Source: Candidatus Neomicrothrix sp. UBA7388 (GTDB lineage: Bacteria > Actinomycetota > Acidimicrobiia > Acidimicrobiales > Poriferisodalaceae). Taken from it: a stretch of DNA of 36,630 bases. Made by a program: the position numbers and the translations under genes. The stretch spans positions 2,203 to 38,832 of the forward strand of contig DKNM01000022.1 in NCBI GenBank assembly GCA_002470695.1. The letters run 5' to 3'. The notes beneath the pieces were generated by a model. It searched no databases. It saw nothing but the letters and a program-made list of their open reading frames with translations, and was not told the origin of the DNA. Positions 1 to 7,142 of the stretch are shown here, piece after piece. Position 1 is the stretch's first letter, and the number at the start of each line of letters is the position of its first letter.

Positions 1-105
1 GCGGCCATGTTCGACCCTGACGACATGGCAGAGGCCTTTTCTGCACAAACTGAAGATCGGCTCGCTCAATTCCCTGATCACCGGCCAGTTCGGCGAGGAA
101 TCTAG
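1..105 (+). CDS. C-terminal tail of an unidentified protein (partial, cut by window edge)
   Basis: Frame 1 is open from the first base and ends at a TAG at 103-105, giving a 34-residue acidic tail (begins AAMFDPDDMAEAF, ends VRRGI). The codons look protein-like, and the stop lies 9 bases before the amidase ATG, with the amidase ribosome binding site (AGGAG) directly after it, as expected for two genes of one operon. A second frame is also open across this piece, so the choice of frame is not certain. The family cannot be recognised from so short a piece. Confidence 0.5.
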   Translation, partial: AAMFDPDDMAEAFSAQTEDRLAQFPDHRPVRRGI

Positions 106-114
106 GAGTAGACG

Positions 115-1530
115 ATGGATGATCTTTGGCGACTCGACGCCCACGAATTAGCTGCGGGCGTCCGGACCAAGTTGTATTCGGCGAGGGAAGTAGTTGAGTC
201 TGTTTTAAACCGAATAGCCGAGAAGAACCCCGAGCTAAATGCAATAACCGTTGAGTTTCCAGACGAGGCGATGGCTGCAGCAGAAGCCGCAGACGGTGCT
301 GTGAGTGCTGGCCAAGCAATTGGACCCTTGCATGGGGTACCGGTCACAATAAAAGAAAATATTGACGTAGCTGGACAGGCAACCCCCAACGGAGTTCCAG
401 CGTTCGCCAATTTAATTGCGACTAGCGATTCGCCGTTAGTTCGCAATTTGCGTTCAGCGGGGGCAATTCTTATTGGACGCACAAATGTTCCCGAGTTTTC
501 GATGAGGGCTACAACTGTTAACCCTCTGCGCGGACGGACCTTTAATCCGTGGGATGCCGAAGCTAGTCCGGGAGGTTCCTCTGGAGGGGGCGGAGCTGCA
601 GCCGCAGCTGGCTTTGGACCGCTACATCACGGCAACGATATTGGTGGATCCTTGCGCTTTCCTGCACTGGCAAACGGAATCACGACCGTCAAGCCCACCA
701 ATAATAGAATCCCGGTATACAACTCGAGCGCTCCAGCTGAAAGAGGGCCCCTTTCACAGGTCATGTCGGTTCAAGGCATCATGTCTCGCGATGCTCGTGA
801 TCTAGCTTTAGCAACTGAAATCATGATCAGCCCCGATCCTCGCGATCCGTTAGCCCCTCCGATTCCTTGGCGAGGCCTTGATCTGGGTGCACCAATCAAA
901 GTGGCTGTCACTAAAGATTCCTGCGGTTACCCGATACACGAAGGCATCTTGGCGTTGATTGACCAAGCTTCAGACGCCCTAGAGGATGCGGGGTATCAAG
1001 TAGTAGAAGTCGAAACGCCCTCAATCTCTGAAGCGTTTGATGCATGGTTCCGAACCCTGATGACCGAGATGAATGTTGGACTACTCCCATTAATCCAGGA
1101 TTACGGCAGCGATGAAATAAAAACTACCTTTGATTATTTCTTCGCAATGGGTGAGGTATTAGACCTAGACAATTTCGTTTCCGAGTTCGGCGATAGAACT
1201 CGGATGATGAGAGAGTGGAATCTTTTCCTAGCTGAGTACCCATTAGTCCTCACTCCCTTTTACATGAACAAACTTTATGACTGGGACTACGACCTCCAAA
1301 GCTTCGAGTCGTGCAAGGACTTTTTGCAGGCATCGACATACTCGATGGCTATTAATTACTTGGGTCTACCTGCCGGCGTGGCAGCCACAGGGCTAGTTGG
1401 CGGTCGGCCATCTGCTATTCAACTAGTTGGTCAGCGCTACCGAGAAGACGTCATTTGTGACGCTTTGGAGGCAATCCAAGAGCGTACCGGCCGCCTCACT
1501 GACTTACTTTGGGCTCGCGACCAAGCGTGA
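115..1530 (+). CDS. Amidase-signature family hydrolase
   Basis: This is a 471-residue hydrolase of the amidase-signature family, which cleaves carboxamides, aryl or fatty amides through a Ser-cisSer-Lys triad. All three residues are visible: Lys80 in VTIKENID, cis-Ser155 in SPGGSSGG and nucleophile Ser179 in NDIGGSLRFPA. Their spacing (75 and 24 residues) equals that of the well-studied family member FAAH. Length is normal for the family. An AGGAG lies 6 bases before the ATG. GatA, the tRNA amidotransferase subunit, is unlikely because no gatB or gatC is nearby and the C-terminal half is divergent. The substrate cannot be read from the sequence. The next gene downstream is a lactonase-like hydrolase on the same strand, so a small catabolic or scavenging unit is possible but inferred. 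Confidence 0.9.
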   Translation: MDDLWRLDAHELAAGVRTKLYSAREVVESVLNRIAEKNPELNAITVEFPDEAMAAAEAADGAVSAGQAIGPLHGVPVTIKENIDVAGQATPNGVPAFANLIATSDSPLVRNLRSAGAILIGRTNVPEFSMRATTVNPLRGRTFNPWDAEASPGGSSGGGGAAAAAGFGPLHHGNDIGGSLRFPALANGITTVKPTNNRIPVYNSSAPAERGPLSQVMSVQGIMSRDARDLALATEIMISPDPRDPLAPPIPWRGLDLGAPIKVAVTKDSCGYPIHEGILALIDQASDALEDAGYQVVEVETPSISEAFDAWFRTLMTEMNVGLLPLIQDYGSDEIKTTFDYFFAMGEVLDLDNFVSEFGDRTRMMREWNLFLAEYPLVLTPFYMNKLYDWDYDLQSFESCKDFLQASTYSMAINYLGLPAGVAATGLVGGRPSAIQLVGQRYREDVICDALEAIQERTGRLTDLLWARDQA

Positions 1531-1566
1531 ATTGAGACTTCTAAGCACCGAACGACCCCCAACAGC

Positions 1567-1572
1567 TAACGT
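1567..1572 (+). promoter_or_regulatory. Candidate -10 box for a leaderless transcript of the lactonase-like gene
   Basis: TAACGT fits the actinobacterial TANNNT -10 consensus and ends 6 bases before the ATG at 1579, so transcription would begin at or next to the start codon. No Shine-Dalgarno is present in the 48-base spacer. I found no good -35 hexamer at 16-18 bases. Inference from geometry only. Confidence 0.3.
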
Positions 1573-1578
1573 TTTGTT

Positions 1579-2349
1579 ATGGATTCTCTGCTTCTTGTTC
1601 CACTGGAGTGCGGGTGGCTTTCGACGTCAGCCTCGTCTGTAGTTGCCGGGTTAGATGGCAAAGTAGATCTGCCTATTCCTAGCTGGCTGGTAATACACCC
1701 TTCTGGCAGAACTCTTGTGTTTGACACTGGACTTCACGAGGAAGTCGTCAACGGCGTTGGGGCGCGTTATCCGCTCATGGCGCGGCAATTTGAGTCACGC
1801 TTCTCCTCCGAAGATCAAGTTTCCGAACGTCTGCAAGGAGTGCAAATTGATCCTCTGGAAGTGGACCACATCGTATTTAGTCATCTACATTTCGATCACT
1901 GCGGCGGCACGTCGCTAATTCCCAATGCGCAAATAATTGTTCAAAAAGCTGAATGGGATTCAGCCCATCACCCGAAGCTCATCGAACATGAGGTCTATAA
2001 CCCTGCTGACTTTGAGCTCGGACATGATGTCGCAAAGGTGCAAGGAAAGCACGATATTTTTGGTGATGGTTCTGTTGTTTGCATTCCCACTCCTGGACAC
2101 ACAGCTGGTCATCAGTCCCTCAAAGTTAACTTGGCTAGCGGGCCGGTTGTTCTGACTGGTGATTGCGTCTACTGGGAGCAGGTTCTGGAGGGAATGCTTT
2201 TGCCTCCCTTCGGCTTCGATCACGAGATGCAGTTGCAATCGATGCGACAGCTACGTGATTTGAGAGATGTTGAGGGCTGCAAGCTGCTCTACGGACATGA
2301 CGCTAATCAGTGGGCGGAACTGCGTCAGACTCCAGCGGGAATCAGTTGA
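1579..2349 (+). CDS. Metallo-beta-lactamase-fold hydrolase, N-acyl-homoserine-lactonase-like
   Basis: This 256-residue protein has the MBL-fold dinuclear zinc site: SHLHFDHCGG gives His102, His104, Asp106 and His107, TPGHTAGH gives His174, TGD gives Asp195, and YGHD gives His240. The set and spacing follow the AiiA-type lactonases, including a Tyr (198) three residues after the bridging Asp, the place of the AiiA substrate-contacting Tyr194. It probably opens a lactone or related ester; AHL as substrate is only one option. The ATG has no Shine-Dalgarno, but a TAACGT hexamer ends 6 bases before it, the geometry of a leaderless promoter. It lies 48 bases after the amidase and overlaps the convergent acetyltransferase gene by 8 bases at the 3' end. 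Confidence 0.88.
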   Translation: MDSLLLVPLECGWLSTSASSVVAGLDGKVDLPIPSWLVIHPSGRTLVFDTGLHEEVVNGVGARYPLMARQFESRFSSEDQVSERLQGVQIDPLEVDHIVFSHLHFDHCGGTSLIPNAQIIVQKAEWDSAHHPKLIEHEVYNPADFELGHDVAKVQGKHDIFGDGSVVCIPTPGHTAGHQSLKVNLASGPVVLTGDCVYWEQVLEGMLLPPFGFDHEMQLQSMRQLRDLRDVEGCKLLYGHDANQWAELRQTPAGIS

Positions 2350-2932
2350 CAAAAACCATTTCTCGCACTTCCGACCATCTTGATGCAGTTATTGAGAAGT
2401 GAGCATGTCGGCACATTTTGTGACCTGAACTGAAAGCGGGGTGATCGAAATCTGGTGCCTGCCGCCACATTTGGAGTCTCTCCATAACTGCCGTGGAGCG
2501 GGTGTTGAGAACCGGCGCACTGGCTAAGACTTGCTTAAGTTGCATCTCAAAGAAGGCATAATCGAGAACTCTTGCGGCAGCCTCTGTTGCATAGCCAGAC
2601 CCCCAGTAACTTCGATTTAGACGCCACCCTATTTCGTAACTTGGTTCGGGTGAAACTTGCCAAGTCGGCACAGCTAGACCTGCGAAACCGATGAATGGAC
2701 CGTGAACCTGGGATACATTTCCCGACAACTCAATGGCCCATAGGCCGTAATCTCTGACTTCCAAACCAATCTGGATAGCTGTGCAAAAGATCTCACTTTG
2801 GTCAGAGGACATCGTGTCAGGCGCGTAACGCATTACCTCTGGGTCGGAATTCATTAGCGCTAATGGGTGAAGGTCTCGAGCGCTCCAATGACGCAAAAGA
2901 AGGCGCTTGCTGGCAAGCAAAGGCGCCGCCAT
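2342..2932 (-). CDS. GNAT family N-acetyltransferase (RimJ/RimL-like)
   Basis: This 196-residue protein begins with the typical RimJ/RimL-type strand (SKRLLLRHWSARDLHPL) and has the acetyl-CoA pyrophosphate-binding segment in YWGSGYATEAA, preceded by the usual EIGWRL strand and followed by the VLNTRSTAVMERL helix found in this group. It would transfer an acetyl group from acetyl-CoA to an amine, such as a protein N-terminus, amino acid or drug; the acceptor cannot be told. The start lies 3 bases after the amidohydrolase stop, so it is probably co-transcribed as the last gene of the long - strand block. Its 3' end overlaps the convergent lactonase-like gene. Confidence 0.85.
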   Translation of the reverse strand: MAAPLLASKRLLLRHWSARDLHPLALMNSDPEVMRYAPDTMSSDQSEIFCTAIQIGLEVRDYGLWAIELSGNVSQVHGPFIGFAGLAVPTWQVSPEPSYEIGWRLNRSYWGSGYATEAAARVLDYAFFEMQLKQVLASAPVLNTRSTAVMERLQMWRQAPDFDHPAFSSGHKMCRHAHFSITASRWSEVREMVFVN

Positions 2933-2935
2933 GCG

Positions 2936-3937
2936 CTATCGGTCTAGTCGGTAAAAGCGTCGAGCGGCACCAGAAAAGAGCTCTGCTCGTTCGGATTTTG
3001 TCCAACCGGCCTCATCCGCAATCAGCTGGAACGCATTAAACAGCACCGTATAAGAACATCCCTGCCTATCAACCGGAAAGTTGCTCTCAAACATGCAGCG
3101 GCTGGGACCGAACGTGTCCACGCAGTGCCGTATGTCGTCACTCCAGAGGCTGGCCACATACTCCGAGGTCGGAGCTTCGGGAAGTCGGTTGAGGCCCATA
3201 CCGTAAATACTCATCCCTATGCCACCCACCTTGACCATAACATGGTCGTGCTGGGCAAGATCTTCGAGGGCAGGTCGCAAAGTTTCTCGCACTTCGGCTT
3301 TGCTTCCTGCGTAGGGTCCGATACCTAAGGGTCCGCCGAGGTGGTCCAGAACAACTGGAGTGCTCGGAACATCATTAACTAACCGCACAAGCTCTTCTAC
3401 TTGGGGATGAAACATCCACGCGTCAAAACTGAAACCCATATCACCAAGTTTGACGAATCCTTCTCTGAAGCTCTTTTCGCCGAGCAACCCAGGTCGCGGT
3501 TTGGTGTGAGACTCGCGAATATCTTCACTCGCGTCCCAGGCGGTTGCGTGACGGATCCCTTTAAATTTCCCTCTCCCGGCAGCGTCTTGGGCGGCAAGAA
3601 CTTCTTCCACGGCGGAGCCTCGCGAGAGATCTGCAAATCCGACTATTCCTGCTATTTCCGCCCCCCCGGAAGATTTTGAGAGCTCTGCCTGTTGAGCAAC
3701 GAACTCAATTTCCCCTACCGGTCTTAGGTACTCGGGGCCGTCGCTTCTGTACCCTGCCCCGCATTCGACGAACACCGTCTGTACGACATTGTGGCCTGAT
3801 CCAGTGTCTTCGTGAAGCTCAGGGAGCAAGTAGGTTCCGGTTGGGAAGTCCCATAGATGGTGATGCGGATCAACTATTTCTTCGTCTGCATTTATTGCTT
3901 CTTCCATTGTGCCTGCCAACCAGTCAAATTTATTCAT
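2936..3937 (-). CDS. TIM-barrel metal-dependent amidohydrolase/lactonase (COG3618, Amidohydro_2)
   Basis: This 333-residue member of the amidohydrolase_2 group has the N-terminal metal motif DPHHHLWD (His25/His27 as the HxH pair), a VLDHLGGP segment in the middle of the barrel, and the C-terminal FESNFPVDR strand with the conserved Asp. This layout is that of COG3618, whose known members hydrolyse sugar lactones (fuconolactone, rhamnonolactone) or 2-pyrone-4,6-dicarboxylate. The exact substrate is unknown. Start: a GGGAGGGA lies just before the ATG at 3937, while an ATG five codons further upstream (3952) has this site inside its reading frame, so 3937 is preferred. It is not a PyrC-type dihydroorotase: there is no carbamylated-Lys segment, and the HHHLW signature belongs to the other group. 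Confidence 0.85.
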   Translation of the reverse strand: MNKFDWLAGTMEEAINADEEIVDPHHHLWDFPTGTYLLPELHEDTGSGHNVVQTVFVECGAGYRSDGPEYLRPVGEIEFVAQQAELSKSSGGAEIAGIVGFADLSRGSAVEEVLAAQDAAGRGKFKGIRHATAWDASEDIRESHTKPRPGLLGEKSFREGFVKLGDMGFSFDAWMFHPQVEELVRLVNDVPSTPVVLDHLGGPLGIGPYAGSKAEVRETLRPALEDLAQHDHVMVKVGGIGMSIYGMGLNRLPEAPTSEYVASLWSDDIRHCVDTFGPSRCMFESNFPVDRQGCSYTVLFNAFQLIADEAGWTKSERAELFSGAARRFYRLDR

Positions 3938-3987
3938 ATGGTTCCCTCCCATGGAACGACACGGTTATTACAGAAGCTAGTCAATCC

Positions 3988-4566
3988 TTACCAGGGCCGC
4001 CCCCAGGTATCCCAATCGAATGGTTCAATACCGTTTGGGGTTAATCGCCAAATTGAGGCATCGGCGACACCATCGTTAATGTCAAGGAAACCTATAGTTC
4101 CCATTTGTACCGACAGGTTATGCGGAAATGTTGGGGAACCCGGGTTAACGCATAGGACATCATCAATTGTGGTTATGTGCTCAACATGGGTGTCTCCATA
4201 CACGACCACATCTAACGATTGGCCTCCAAAGTGTCGCCCCAGGGCATCAGTGACACCGTAGGAAGGCAATTCGGGTATCGGCATGTGATGCGTTAACCCA
4301 ACGGACAATCCCCCGAACTCATGAACCCAAGAGGACGCGAGCAGCGGATGGTCGGGTTGAACCAACCGTCCAGACGAACCATCGTCACCATTTCCTCGGG
4401 CGGCCCACGTTGGCGCTATTTGGTTGAGTCGGTCCACAACTGATATGTCGTAGATATCTCCAGCGTGCAAAATAGCTTCACAGCCTTCGAATGCCTCGTA
4501 AGCCTCCGGCCAAAGCTCAGGCCCTGCCTCGGGAATATGGGTGTCAGAAACTAGACCTATGCGCAT
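3988..4566 (-). CDS. YfcE/MJ0936-type metallophosphoesterase
   Basis: This 192-residue calcineurin-like phosphoesterase shows the ordered metal motifs: SDTH (Asp8, His10), HAGDI (Asp37), RGNGD (Asn59), THH (His93/94), YGDTH (His127) and the NPGS segment that closes the YfcE-type core. Length is normal for single-domain YfcE/MJ0936 phosphodiesterases. The family usually has GHTH in motif V, while here the first His is Asp (GDTH); the last His is kept. The likely role is hydrolysis of a phosphodiester, with the natural substrate unknown. GGGAG lies 5 bases before the ATG, and the gene follows rsmB after 9 bases. Confidence 0.85.
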   Translation of the reverse strand: MRIGLVSDTHIPEAGPELWPEAYEAFEGCEAILHAGDIYDISVVDRLNQIAPTWAARGNGDDGSSGRLVQPDHPLLASSWVHEFGGLSVGLTHHMPIPELPSYGVTDALGRHFGGQSLDVVVYGDTHVEHITTIDDVLCVNPGSPTFPHNLSVQMGTIGFLDINDGVADASIWRLTPNGIEPFDWDTWGRPW

Positions 4567-4575
4567 CTCGACTCC

Positions 4576-5691
4576 CTACCCCTTTAGCCACTGGAATACG
4601 GCCATGCCGTCCGTACCGTAATCTTGCGGAAGAACAATTACTCCCCTACCGTGCTGCCGCCAATAGTCGCCTGACACTGTTACTGACTCCATATCATCAT
4701 GATGTTCCGAGAAATGCTCTGCGACGGCGACTGTTTCCTCGTGCGTCACAGTGCAGACGCTGTAGGTCAGAACGCCGCCTGTTCGGAGTAGTCGGTGTGC
4801 TTCGCTTAGTAAAGCTTTTTGGACATTTCCTAATCGCGAAACAGCGCCACCGTCGATTTGCCAGCGAGCATCGCTCCGCCGCCCTAGTGCGCCAAGACCA
4901 CTACAGGGGGCATCAACTAACACTCCATCCACGGAGCCGGAGCGGAAAGGGGACCTTCTTCCATCGCTAATGATCACGTTTGTTGAAGGTGAATATCGAT
5001 CAATAGTCGACTTGAGCGTCAAAGCACGAGAGGGATTAACTTCATTGGCGCACACTGTGGTCCACTTGGAACCGGATGCAGTTGTCTTACCGCCAGGCGC
5101 TGCACACAGGTCCACTAACACACCGCCACTGAAGCGAGGGTCATTGACAGCGTCTGCGACCCATCGAGAAGCTCGGCCTTGAATATATCCGTCGGTTCTA
5201 GGAGCAGGACGCTCAGGCGTATTCATGGCAATAAGCGCAGAGGAGCCTTCTCGACCCCACGTTTTTTGGAAAAGGTCCCATATCCAGTTGGGGTAACTCA
5301 GTTCGGTAGCTTCGTCCGGCCAGTCAGGCTTTTCCTCTACCACTCTCCTTAATACTGCGTTGACCAAACTCTTCGATCGTCTGGGAGCAGCCTCGACGGT
5401 GTCATTCACCACGGCATGCGCTGGGGTGCCGAGAAAAGTTGCCTGATAGGCACCGATCCGAAGTGCCGCTCGGACGTCGGAATCGAGCTTTCGTCTGAGG
5501 TGCGGCTGAAGCACATGATCGACGGCTCGGCGCATTCTTGTTGCTCCCTGAACCAACTCTGTAACAAACGCTCGATCCCTCTCACTTAGACTGCTGCCGG
5601 TCGTAGTTAGGTGACTCGCCAACAGCGGATTAACTCTCAGCTCGTCGCCTGCTTCTGCCAATATCTCGATTGCAAGCTTCCTGCTCGTCAT
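4576..5691 (-). CDS. rsmB: 16S rRNA (cytosine-5-)-methyltransferase RsmB, with shortened linker
   Basis: RsmB (Sun/Fmu) methylates C967 of 16S rRNA using SAM. The 371-residue protein has an N-terminal NusB-like RNA-binding domain (about 1-135), the SAM motif DLCAAPGGKT (about 194-203), the motif IV Cys in DAPCSG (Cys263) and the nucleophilic Cys in YSVCT (Cys313). The 50-residue distance between the two Cys equals that of the E. coli enzyme. Between the NusB domain and the SAM fold about 50 residues are missing: the text runs from TPERPAPRTDG straight to YIQGRAS, where relatives have a full substructure. The reading frame continues, so this is not a frameshift. Start: the ATG at 5691 lies 5 bases after the fmt stop; an upstream TTG/GTG-type start at 5745 would overlap fmt by 49 bases. 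Confidence 0.88.
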   Translation of the reverse strand: MTSRKLAIEILAEAGDELRVNPLLASHLTTTGSSLSERDRAFVTELVQGATRMRRAVDHVLQPHLRRKLDSDVRAALRIGAYQATFLGTPAHAVVNDTVEAAPRRSKSLVNAVLRRVVEEKPDWPDEATELSYPNWIWDLFQKTWGREGSSALIAMNTPERPAPRTDGYIQGRASRWVADAVNDPRFSGGVLVDLCAAPGGKTTASGSKWTTVCANEVNPSRALTLKSTIDRYSPSTNVIISDGRRSPFRSGSVDGVLVDAPCSGLGALGRRSDARWQIDGGAVSRLGNVQKALLSEAHRLLRTGGVLTYSVCTVTHEETVAVAEHFSEHHDDMESVTVSGDYWRQHGRGVIVLPQDYGTDGMAVFQWLKG

Positions 5692-5696
5692 ACTCT

Positions 5697-6590
5697 TCAC
5701 AAGCCGAGCCGAGGGTGACTTCCGAGTCGAGCGCCGTTGATCCAATCCCGTGCGGCTAGGCGATTCTTCCCTTCGGGTTGAACTACGAGCAGTTGGAGGA
5801 GATCGCTTCCAGTAGCAACTAGGTCATTCTCAAGCGCGCCTGGCGAACCTTCCCCCGGAACCACCCGAGCACTGTGGACTTTAAGAACCGAAGAATCGTT
5901 GGTAGTCCAAGCTCCCCCCACTCGAATGAAGCGATTGAGCTGTACTGCTGGAAGTCGCCAATCTAATTTGAGGTCGGATCGCGTAATCTTCTTGGCAAGA
6001 CTTGGTGTCCCGAGTTGCGGTGAGGGGTCCACTAAGCCTCGACGCAGCGAGGAGACAAGTTCGTTTGCGCCTATTTCAGCTAATTCTTTAGTGAGTTCAG
6101 GTGCGGTCACGTCGTCGCCAATTGCAGCTTCGTGGCTGCTGTATATAGGACCCGTGTCAAGATCGACATCAAGTCTCATGATGCAAACACCCGTCGTTTC
6201 ATCTCCTGCGAGGATCGCGCGCTCTACGGGTGCAGCACCTCTCCATTTTGGTAGCAAAGAAAAATGAACATTGATCATTGGTAATTTGCTGAGAATTTCC
6301 TCACTAATCAGTTGGCCGAAAGCAACAACTACACCGCAGTCCGCTCCAACTTCCAACGCTTCGGCTGCATTTTCCGAGACTCGAAGTCCCAGTTCAGATG
6401 CAGCTTGCTTTACCGCTGTACCCGTCGGCGCTGATCTTCGGCTTCTACGCCGGTCGGGCATAGTGATCACAAGAGGGATTTCAAATCCTGCTTCAACAAG
6501 TTTTCGTAAGCTCGGCACTGCGGCTTCGGGAGTTCCCAGGAAGACAATAGATTTGGGGTGTTCTGGTGGCTCGGGCAGCTCGCTTTTCAC
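5697..6590 (-). CDS. fmt: Methionyl-tRNA formyltransferase
   Basis: Fmt adds a formyl group from 10-formyl-THF to Met-tRNA(fMet), allowing bacterial translation initiation. The 297-residue protein has the catalytic signature INVHFSLLPKWRGAAP (Asn107, His109) and the DVDLDTG loop with Asp145, followed by the C-terminal OB-like domain (ITRSDLKLDWRLPAVQLNRFIRV). Length is near the family norm of about 310. The start is GTG, and its first base pairs form a GTGA overlap with the def stop, so fmt is translationally coupled to def, the enzyme that later removes the formyl group. rsmB follows after 5 bases. Confidence 0.95.
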   Translation of the reverse strand: MKSELPEPPEHPKSIVFLGTPEAAVPSLRKLVEAGFEIPLVITMPDRRRSRRSAPTGTAVKQAASELGLRVSENAAEALEVGADCGVVVAFGQLISEEILSKLPMINVHFSLLPKWRGAAPVERAILAGDETTGVCIMRLDVDLDTGPIYSSHEAAIGDDVTAPELTKELAEIGANELVSSLRRGLVDPSPQLGTPSLAKKITRSDLKLDWRLPAVQLNRFIRVGGAWTTNDSSVLKVHSARVVPGEGSPGALENDLVATGSDLLQLLVVQPEGKNRLAARDWINGARLGSHPRLGL

Positions 6591-7114
6591 GGGAGCGAGA
6601 GACCGTTTAAAGGGTCAGTTGCCGGGAGGCTCTGGTTTTGAGTTTCTCGCCAAAGCCTCATAGCCGCTTTACGTTCATCGCGTTCTAAATGGTCCACCAG
6701 AAGCACACCATCGAGATGATCTAGTTCATGCTGAAACAAGCGTGCTAGAAGCTCATCCGCCTCTAACGACACTTCGTTGCCATCGAGGTCTCTACCAACG
6801 AGGTGGACTTCTTTCGGTCGCACTATTTCAAACGAAAGACCGGGCACCGAGAGGCATCCCTCCACGAAGGACCACTCGTCACGTGACTCGATAATCTCCG
6901 GATTGACTAATACCTGGGCCCCCTCTCCGATGTCGTAGACAAAAAGTCGTTTCTGTATTCCCACTTGAGGCGCCGCTAACCCGATGCCTTCAGCTTCATA
7001 CATTGCTGGCGTCATATCTTCAACAATTTGGACAATACGTCCATCAATATTGTCTACTTCCTTAGCTCTTTGACGGAGCACAGGATCGCCCATCACTCGT
7101 ATTCGATAACTCAT
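6587..7114 (-). CDS. def: Peptide deformylase
   Basis: This enzyme removes the N-formyl group from nascent proteins. The 175-residue protein carries all three PDF motifs: GIGLAAPQVG (43-52), EGCLSVP (metal-binding Cys87) and QHELDHLDG (His129, catalytic Glu130, His133). The ATG at 7114 is preceded only by a weak G-rich site. The 3' end overlaps fmt by four bases (GTGA), so formylation and deformylation genes are made together. priA lies 28 bases upstream. Confidence 0.95.
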   Translation of the reverse strand: MSYRIRVMGDPVLRQRAKEVDNIDGRIVQIVEDMTPAMYEAEGIGLAAPQVGIQKRLFVYDIGEGAQVLVNPEIIESRDEWSFVEGCLSVPGLSFEIVRPKEVHLVGRDLDGNEVSLEADELLARLFQHELDHLDGVLLVDHLERDERKAAMRLWRETQNQSLPATDPLNGLSLP

Positions 7115-7142
7115 GTTGCCCCAAGGCTACCGGCTTAGACGA

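Noticed and set aside
2936..3937. Amidohydrolase as the missing dihydroorotase
   Set aside because: The DPHHHLWD signature and the FESNFPVD end belong to the COG3618 lactonase group; PyrC-type metal and substrate residues are not present, and the gene is far from the pyr operon.
3676..4261. Overlapping + strand frames opposite the amidohydrolase and phosphoesterase
   Set aside because: Both strands are open, but only the - strand products have recognisable catalytic motifs and proper ribosome binding sites.
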